Below, piece after piece: positions 4,599-8,340 of a stretch of 8,340 nucleotides of DNA. The notes beneath the pieces are model-generated. The model was not told the DNA's origin. It did not search any database and saw only the letters and a program-made list of their open reading frames with translations. The stretch covers positions 1 through 8,340 of the forward strand of contig DAHVAE010000029.1 of the NCBI GenBank assembly GCA_027314795.1, read 5' to 3'. The position numbers were made by a program, and so were the translations under genes. The DNA comes from Candidatus Saccharimonadota bacterium. GTDB taxonomy: Bacteria > Patescibacteriota > Saccharimonadia > Saccharimonadales > UBA4665. Within the stretch, counting starts at the first letter, position 1. The number at the start of each line of letters is the position of its first letter.

Positions 4599-5252
4599 TT
4601 AAACTGTAGTGAAATCGCTGCTAAAAAAAGAAGACCCAAGTGTATATACTTGGGCATTTAGCACCCCAGAATCTTGTAGGTCTATAACTTCGGCGTTTAC
4701 TTTACATGCTTTACGAAGATTTGAGAACGCTTGGCTGATGTCGTACGCGCTGGAGTTTCCATTACCCCTACCAGTTCTAACAGCCCTTCTTAATATATCT
4801 CGGTCAGCTGGTTCGGGTGCAGCCATAAAAAGAGCGTCAAATAATCTCTTATTGAGCTTTTTCAATTTAATAGGGTGTCCATTAACAAAGCCTCTGCCAG
4901 TAGTTGGCTGGTAGTAAATCAAATTAGGTAGCTGACTAAAATCTTGCTTACCCTCTAATGATAAAGACAGCAACTCAAGATTATATCTATTAATAACAGT
5001 TATGGTGTCGTTATTTTCGTTTGTAACATAGTTAATGATTTTATTTTGTTTCAAATACTCTAAGCAAAAATTTCTTTCAATAGCCTCATACATTGATACT
5101 GTCTGTGATTCCACTTCTAAAGTAGTAACAAAGTCGTTGTAGCCATTTAATGAGCTAAGAATGTTCCTTACCATGTACGTCATTGTTGAACGATATTTGT
5201 CTGGTATAAAGTGGGGGTTGTCGTTTTCTAGGTCTTCAATGTCTAATATCAT
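4599..5252 (-). CDS. Putative DNA-binding protein with C-terminal OmpR-like winged helix
   Basis: A 217-aa protein. Residues ~112-205 follow the OmpR/PhoB winged-helix plan: a strand pair around GRGFVNGHPIKL (119-130), a helix NKRLFDALFMAA (134-145), a turn and helix DRDILRRAV (150-158), the helix SQAFSNLRKACK (173-184) where the LRK motif is typical, and the wing ending QVYTL. The N-terminal ~110 residues match nothing I recognise and lack a receiver-domain phospho-Asp pattern. The start ATG follows AGGTAG; upstream is a promoter with a palindrome in its spacer, hinting at autoregulation. A role as replication regulator or origin-binding protein of the adjacent helicase module is inferred. 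The last ~40 coding bases contain a terminator-like hairpin. Confidence 0.7.
   Translation of the reverse strand: MILDIEDLENDNPHFIPDKYRSTMTYMVRNILSSLNGYNDFVTTLEVESQTVSMYEAIERNFCLEYLKQNKIINYVTNENNDTITVINRYNLELLSLSLEGKQDFSQLPNLIYYQPTTGRGFVNGHPIKLKKLNKRLFDALFMAAPEPADRDILRRAVRTGRGNGNSSAYDISQAFSNLRKACKVNAEVIDLQDSGVLNAQVYTLGSSFFSSDFTTV
4623..4654 (-). terminator. Intrinsic-terminator-like hairpin inside the end of the winged-helix gene
   Basis: On the minus strand CCCAAGT (4648-4654), a six-base loop and ACTTGGG (4635-4641) form a perfect 7-bp stem. It is followed at once by TCTTCTTTTTTT (4634 down to 4623), a classic U-tract. The structure lies before the TAA at 4599-4601, i.e. inside the coding sequence, so translation of the gene would compete with hairpin formation. 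It separates transcription of this gene from the zinc-finger/helicase pair. Confidence 0.65.
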
Positions 5253-5260
5253 CTACCTAG

Positions 5261-5289
5261 ATTGTATGTCATGACATAAAAACACCCAA
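5261..5289 (-). promoter_or_regulatory. Promoter of the winged-helix gene with palindromic operator
   Basis: On the minus strand TTGGGT (5284-5289), a 17-bp spacer and TACAAT (5261-5266) form a fair promoter, with the start codon 8 bases after the -10 (start at 5252). The spacer holds the perfect 14-bp palindrome TATGTCATGACATA (5265-5278), which reaches the -10. A dimeric repressor bound there would block RNA polymerase. The winged-helix protein itself is the simplest candidate (inference). Confidence 0.6.
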
Positions 5290-5298
5290 TGTTATAAT
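5271..5298 (+). promoter_or_regulatory. Divergent promoter sharing the same palindrome
   Basis: On the plus strand ATGACA (5271-5276, five of six matches to TTGACA), a 16-bp spacer and a perfect TATAAT (5293-5298) point rightwards. Its -35 lies within the 14-bp palindrome, so one regulator could control both directions. No gene of credible length follows before 5454. Confidence 0.45.
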
Positions 5299-5304
5299 CG
5301 GCAC

Positions 5305-5454
5305 GAATAGTCCAGTTTTCCTACTCCTAATCAGGCTTTCCAGTAACTTTACTGGCTCTCGGCTTTGGAAATACCACTGGTTGTGGCTGTAATATCAGTA
5401 GTTCGCTAATAATGAAACAGCTTGCAAGAATAAGAACTTAATAGGGTGTCTGGA
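5305..5454 (+). other. Gene-free stretch downstream of a promoter; possible small RNA
   Basis: No ORF longer than about ten codons is seen in the plus direction. Small potential stems occur: CCAGTAA facing TTACTGG at about 5340-5355, and CCAC facing GTGG nearby. There is no clear terminator with a U-tract on either strand. With a TATAAT-type promoter just upstream it could encode a small RNA of roughly 150 nt, or antisense into the 72-aa gene. It may also simply be spacer. Confidence 0.2.
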
Positions 5455-5673
5455 TTACTTAACCTCGAAAACTACAACCGCACCGCCCATGTCCTTACCA
5501 AATACCATCTGAATAACTTTGTGATTAGGGTATTTCTTTAACCAGTTATTTATATCCTTAGCCATGTCACTTGCGTAACTGCCGATATGCCTAAATGCAA
5601 TTGCATACTGCGTACCACTGGTTAAATGAGCGTAGTTATCGGCCTGGGGAGCGGTTTCTTTATTACCAAACAT
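5455..5673 (-). CDS. 72-aa conserved-looking small protein (function unknown)
   Basis: The start is backed by AAGGAG eight bases before ATG. It follows the membrane-protein gene by 27 bp on the same strand, so the two form an operon. The middle, YAIAFRHIGS (residues 23-32), then an alpha helix with INNWLKKYPNHKVIQMVF, then AVVVFEVK at the end, suggests a small beta-alpha-beta fold in which a helix packs on a sheet. This vaguely recalls Cse60/DUF2758-like proteins, but not enough to assign. No membrane segment or signal peptide, so it is probably cytosolic. Confidence 0.7.
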   Translation of the reverse strand: MFGNKETAPQADNYAHLTSGTQYAIAFRHIGSYASDMAKDINNWLKKYPNHKVIQMVFGKDMGGAVVVFEVK

Positions 5674-5700
5674 TTCTTATACTCCTTAATTATTAACTTT

Positions 5701-6849
5701 TTATAATTGGCTAATATCCGCCTTAGCTTTAGTTAAGTCACTTTGGTAGCTTTGCAAATCTGTATTTACTTTCTGCTGGTCTGCAGTAGTAGAACTATTA
5801 GTGGCTTGGTCTACTAAAACACTCCATTCGTCATTTGCCCAATTATCTATATCGTTAAATACATTTCCAGCATCGCTATTGCCCCAATTATTTAGTGCTG
5901 CTGGTGCTGTCTGATGAGCATCGTAATACAAGTTGTCGGCTTTATTGAAGGCAGTAATGACTTCTTTGCTGTCTGATGTATTTTGGGAACTAGTAACTTG
6001 GTTGTACCAATTATGAAATGAACTACTGGCACTACTGGCATTTGCTAGTTTGGCATAAGACTGTCCTTGAGCCATAAGCTGCTCGTAATTAGTTAGAACT
6101 GGATTTAGTATCGGTACAGCTTGAGAATTAAGGCTAGCTATTGAAGCTGTCGGTGTTTGTGTTGGCGCAGCATTAGTCTGTGTTGATTGGGCTACTGTAG
6201 TACTCGGTGAAAGTTGTTTAATATCAGCTACTGCCTTAGCTAGGTCACTCTTAAATGCGTTGTAATCATTAGTGGTTACAGATTGGTCGCTAGCGCTTGG
6301 GCTAATTAGATTGGTAACTTCAGCTAATTGCCATACGCCAATATCGGCGTAGGCAGCAAAGTTATCTTTTTTCCAACTTGCCAGTTCTGAAGGCACAGGC
6401 TCATTGGCGCTGGCGTATACTGCAACAGCTTGGTTATAGGCATTGGTTGTATTGCTATCATTGTCTTTCTGAACACTGGGTCGCCACTTCTCAAAAGCAC
6501 TTCCTGAATTAAGGGGATTACTTTGAGCAGCATCTGTTTTCCCAGTAGTCATTTGCTGTTCAGTACGATTCGTAGCCGCAGCGAGTATGGAAGCTGCTTT
6601 GGCGTTTAGGCTATTTAAGGATACTGGCTGTTCATTATTATTTGCGGTAGAAGGCAATGTTCTTAGAACCGCAGCAAAGACAATTATTGCTAAAACAACT
6701 ACTCCTGTAGTTGAGGCTAATTTTATAGCTTTGCTTTTATTGGACTTGACCCAAATTAGCCATATTAAAAAGAATGGCCATATCAGTATAGCCAAAATAG
6801 CACCCCACCATTTCTTATACCAAGGTTTACTGGCTGTCGAATAGCTCAT
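5701..6849 (-). CDS. Two-TM membrane protein with duplicated extracytoplasmic domain
   Basis: A 382-aa protein. A Trp-rich hydrophobic segment at residues 15-34 and a second at 46-63 are separated by the basic loop KSNKSKAIK. The rest is a Ser/Thr/Asn/Ala-rich, probably extracytoplasmic part. It contains two related ~140-residue units (about 76-214 and 236-382), each with SLNxxAxxIL at the start, an F.KW/F.NW motif, a middle AxxxY/DNLYY segment with AP/VP, and a final Y..DL.KA.ADI.QL. A linker of Thr/Gln/Ala/Pro (215-235) joins them. The N-terminal KPWYKKWWG followed by a Trp/Phe/Ile-rich TM is familiar from Saccharibacteria-like small envelope proteins. The start is supported by GGGAGAAG. 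Function unknown; surface attachment or envelope sensing are guesses. Confidence 0.8.
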   Translation of the reverse strand: MSYSTASKPWYKKWWGAILAILIWPFFLIWLIWVKSNKSKAIKLASTTGVVVLAIIVFAAVLRTLPSTANNNEQPVSLNSLNAKAASILAAATNRTEQQMTTGKTDAAQSNPLNSGSAFEKWRPSVQKDNDSNTTNAYNQAVAVYASANEPVPSELASWKKDNFAAYADIGVWQLAEVTNLISPSASDQSVTTNDYNAFKSDLAKAVADIKQLSPSTTVAQSTQTNAAPTQTPTASIASLNSQAVPILNPVLTNYEQLMAQGQSYAKLANASSASSSFHNWYNQVTSSQNTSDSKEVITAFNKADNLYYDAHQTAPAALNNWGNSDAGNVFNDIDNWANDEWSVLVDQATNSSTTADQQKVNTDLQSYQSDLTKAKADISQL

Positions 6850-6877
6850 TTATTCTTCTCCCTGTAATTTATTTCTA

Positions 6878-6918
6878 ATAATATATGAATATTCTCAGGA
6901 AAATCAAAGTTTTTGATT
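6878..6918 (-). promoter_or_regulatory. Promoter of the membrane-protein operon with overlapping inverted repeat
   Basis: On the minus strand TTGATT (6902-6907) pairs with TATTAT (6878-6883, 18-bp spacer) or TATATT (6880-6885, 16-bp spacer). The -35 is one end of AATCAAAGTTTTTGATT (6902-6918), two perfect 7-bp arms around GTT, a plausible operator. The neighbouring divergent XRE regulator is the obvious candidate to bind it, but nothing in the sequence proves that. Confidence 0.5.
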
Positions 6919-6996
6919 GTCAGGCAATGCTCAACTCCTATAGACTCCTGGTTTATTCTTATAGCTAAATAATAAATTAAAACATTGTAAAAATAA

Positions 6997-7024
6997 ACTA
7001 ACAGTTTATGTACTGACAGTTTAT
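6997..7024 (+). repeat. 13-bp direct repeats upstream of the XRE gene
   Basis: ACTAACAGTTTAT (6997-7009) and ACTGACAGTTTAT (7012-7024) differ at one base and are 15 bp apart. They end 19 bp before the regulator's ATG, so they are likely regulator-binding sites or iterons. The core CAGTTTAT appears again at 7578-7585, in the repeat-rich region on the other side of the gene. Confidence 0.6.
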
Positions 7025-7043
7025 CTCCTTTTAGGCTTAGAGT

Positions 7044-7280
7044 ATGGAATCTGCTGCTGAATCTGTACTTCTAAAACGTTTTGGTAAACGTATTGCTAAG
7101 CTTAGGAAAGAAAAAGAACTCACACAGCAGCAATTAGCTGAAAAAGTTAATATGAGCGTAGTAGCTATAGCCTATATAGAAACAGGCAAACGCTGGGTTA
7201 GATTAAGTACCTTAGATAAGATAGCTAACGCTCTTGATGTAGATATTAGCGAACTATTAAAACTAGAGTTTAGTCTTTAA
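7044..7280 (+). CDS. XRE-family helix-turn-helix regulator
   Basis: A 78-aa single-domain DNA-binding protein of the Cro/C1 (XRE) type. The HTH runs from about residue 14 to 70: RIAKLRKEKELTQQQLAEKV (positioning and recognition-scaffold helices), then MSVVAIAYIETGKR (recognition helix and turn), then LSTLDKIANALDVDISELL closing the five-helix bundle. It has almost no extra residues, so it probably acts as a dimeric repressor or control protein without an effector domain. It is divergent from the membrane-protein operon, with repeats in the shared intergenic region. The Shine-Dalgarno is weak (TTAGGCTTAGAG before ATG). Its TAA directly abuts the stop of the opposing 67-aa gene. Confidence 0.92.
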   Translation: MESAAESVLLKRFGKRIAKLRKEKELTQQQLAEKVNMSVVAIAYIETGKRWVRLSTLDKIANALDVDISELLKLEFSL

Positions 7281-7484
7281 CTATCTCATTAGATTTATAA
7301 AATCCACAGGATAATATTTAACTTTATGTTTCTTGGCTATTACCTGACCAGTATTATTTATTCTCTTTATGATAGGTTCCGCTTCTAACTTGGCTTGCTG
7401 TCTGGATATGATGCCTAGGGAATAACGTCTTTTAATGTCTGCTATTTCTGTCCTATTCCTTACAGCTTCTTCTATATCTTGCAT
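7281..7484 (-). CDS. 67-aa hypothetical protein, tail to tail with the XRE gene
   Basis: The ORF ends at 7281 without a single base between its stop and that of the XRE gene. It is Lys/Arg/Ile-rich: residues ~1-45 look helical (IEEAVRNRTEIADIKRRYSL, then SRQQAKLEAEPIIKRIN), followed by VIAKKHKVKYYPVDFINLMR. The pattern of a basic helix then a K..KYYP tail could suit a small nucleic-acid-binding protein, but I recognise no family. AAGGA lies about 15 bases before ATG, too far to be decisive. Codon use is like that of the neighbours. Confidence 0.6.
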   Translation of the reverse strand: MQDIEEAVRNRTEIADIKRRYSLGIISRQQAKLEAEPIIKRINNTGQVIAKKHKVKYYPVDFINLMR

Positions 7485-7705
7485 AAATATATTATTTATT
7501 CCTTATTGCTAATTATCAACTTATATTACTTAGTAGTTTGTTTTAGGTTCCCAAATTAGTCTTTGCATAAAATCAGTCAGTTTATAGCAAAACAGTTGCA
7601 TAGATTCCCTAGAGTTTCCCTATCATTACTTCTTATAGGACTAACTGGAAGTAATCCTGTAAAATAGTTGCTTAAGTTCCATGGAAGTACCCCACTTTTA
7701 CAGGG
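7485..7705. repeat. Gene-free, repeat-dense region (possible origin or operator cluster)
   Basis: No credible gene. AAAACAGTTGCATA (7589-7602) and AAAATAGTTGCTTA (7661-7674) begin a 22-bp direct repeat with 17 identities. A related AAAATAGATGCATG lies at 7903-7916. TTCCCTA occurs twice near 7605-7622. Inverted repeats: ATTACTTC (7625-7632) with GAAGTAAT (7648-7655), and CCTGTAAAA (7656-7664) with TTTTACAGG (7696-7704). TTCCATGGAA (7677-7686) is palindromic, and CAGTTTAT (7578-7585) repeats the motif found before the XRE gene. Such density is typical of plasmid or phage origins and of regulatory hubs; no DnaA box was recognised. Confidence 0.5.
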
Positions 7706-7891
7706 GTGAGATTAGAGGCATTAAAAACTTACAGTTTTTACAACATTAATACCAGAAAAAGGTATAAAGGTTGTCTAGAAGTTGTCTATTTTTACAGAGG
7801 CCATTATTTGCCTCTACAATCCATTTGTTTTGAAGATATATACAAATATAGTTGTGAGCATGTACTAACCGCCTACGACCTCCCTACATAG
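7706..7891 (+). CDS. Doubtful 61-aa ORF, Tyr/Cys-rich
   Basis: It opens with GTG in a repeat arm and has no clear Shine-Dalgarno. An overlapping 22-codon ORF in another frame starts at ATG 7681. The peptide is rich in Tyr, Arg and Cys (KTYSFYNINTRKRYKG, then EVVYFYRGHYLPLQ) and carries no recognised domain. It contains a hairpin-forming AGAGGC/GCCTCT (7796-7801, 7810-7815) and the repeated stretch TTTTACAG seen at 7696 and about 7789, which suggests it is an open frame within repeat-rich noncoding DNA. Listed because nothing else occupies the segment. Confidence 0.25.
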   Translation: MRLEALKTYSFYNINTRKRYKGCLEVVYFYRGHYLPLQSICFEDIYKYSCEHVLTAYDLPT

Positions 7892-7962
7892 CGTTAATTT
7901 GCAAAATAGATGCATGTGTTGTATTTGATGCTAAAATTAAGATGAAAGTAACTAGTTCAGAA

Positions 7963-7968
7963 TATAAT
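7963..7968 (+). promoter_or_regulatory. TATAAT box before the last gene
   Basis: A perfect TATAAT lies 25 bases before the ATG at 7994. No convincing -35 is seen 15-19 bases upstream, so this is a -10 candidate only. Confidence 0.35.
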
Positions 7969-7993
7969 ATCTAATTTAATCAATAAAGCCGAC

Positions 7994-8340
7994 ATGACTA
8001 AAAAGACTTCAGAACAGATTCGCTATCCATACTGGCGACCTATTGGCTACCATGAAGCAAAGAGGGCTTTGGAGAAGATTGAAGAATATAGTGACTTAGT
8101 AAAACTATTAATGCCTACTCTAAGTCCAGAAGAAAAAGAAAAAATCCAAGTTAAATATCCTGATTATGAATCTTTAGACCGAGATAGTTTGGTCAAAATC
8201 AGACAAAGAGTAACTCAGATGTCAATGCCAATGATAATTGTTTTTAATAGAATCAACCTTAGCTCATTATATGAACATGGTTGGAATGAAAGAGAATACG
8301 ACCCAGACAAAGGTAGAACCAACATTATAAAGAAGAAAAT
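7994..8340 (+). CDS. Partial gene of unknown function, runs off the right edge
   Basis: Open from ATG 7994 to the window end (115 codons, no stop). The N-terminal part is MTKKTSEQIRYPYWRPIGYH, followed by charged helical stretches (EAKRALEKIEEYSDLVKLL, then LSPEEKEKIQVKYPDYESL), a short hydrophobic segment around MSMPMIIVFNRINL, and an acidic/basic stretch WNEREYDPDKGR. There is no signal peptide, and the hydrophobic segment is too short for a membrane span. AAAG eight to eleven bases before ATG is a weak ribosome site. Codon use matches the AT-rich neighbours. No family recognised. Confidence 0.75.
   Translation, partial: MTKKTSEQIRYPYWRPIGYHEAKRALEKIEEYSDLVKLLMPTLSPEEKEKIQVKYPDYESLDRDSLVKIRQRVTQMSMPMIIVFNRINLSSLYEHGWNEREYDPDKGRTNIIKKK

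Noticed and set aside
6324..6844. Minus- and plus-strand frames inside the membrane-protein gene
   Set aside because: They lack ribosome sites and are shadows of the two-TM protein with its clear domain duplication.
7681..7749. 22-codon ORF beginning ATG GAA GTA in the repeat region
   Set aside because: Overlaps repeat arms and another frame, has no Shine-Dalgarno and no recognised similarity.
1..8340. CRISPR array, tRNA or rRNA genes
   Set aside because: No regularly spaced repeats with unique spacers and no cloverleaf or rRNA-like stretch were seen by eye.

Overview
The window reads as an accessory or mobile segment of a low-GC bacterial genome. The best guess is a member of the Patescibacteria/CPR, probably Saccharibacteria-like. 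That rests on family resemblance of the two-TM Trp-rich envelope protein, the very small genes and the AT-rich intergenic DNA, so confidence is moderate at most. The standard genetic code fits: TGG encodes Trp and TGA acts as a stop.

Left part (1-2460): a patchwork. It opens with the 5' end of a transposase gene read leftwards out of the window, preceded by two ~30-bp direct repeats. Next come a GC-richer RelB/RelE-type toxin-antitoxin operon (minus strand) and a minus-strand operon of a VOC (PhnB-like) protein, an SRPBCC/AHSA1 protein and an overlapping 34-codon ORF. Between these blocks, three very short plus-strand ORFs (34, 31 and 34 aa) start at TTG-GTG or ATG-GTG directly behind a related leader containing ATCTGT. 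Two of them align without gaps over 25 residues with mostly synonymous codon changes, so they form a real micropeptide family and are the most unusual feature here.

Middle (2460-5454): a minus-strand replication module. In transcription order it has a 217-aa protein with a C-terminal OmpR-like winged helix, a 192-aa protein ending in a CHC2 (DnaG-type) zinc finger, and a 498-aa AAA+/SF3-like helicase joined to the zinc-finger gene by an ATGA overlap. No Toprim or other primase catalytic domain is visible. An intrinsic-terminator-like hairpin lies inside the 3' end of the winged-helix gene, and a new TATAAT box follows it, so the helicase pair seems to be separately transcribed. A perfect 14-bp palindrome sits between the -35 and -10 of the winged-helix gene and overlaps a divergent promoter pointing into about 150 nt without a gene.

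Right part (5455-8340): a minus-strand pair encodes a two-TM membrane protein with a duplicated extracytoplasmic domain and a 72-aa partner. Divergent to it is an XRE/HTH regulator preceded by 13-bp direct repeats and abutted tail to tail by a 67-aa protein. About 500 bp dense in short direct and inverted repeats follows, possibly an origin or operator region, with one doubtful 61-aa ORF. A gene of unknown function then runs off the right edge.

No tRNA, rRNA, CRISPR array or integrase was found. A plausible reading is an integrated or plasmid-like element whose replication genes lie next to a zone that has collected small gene blocks; this is inference.
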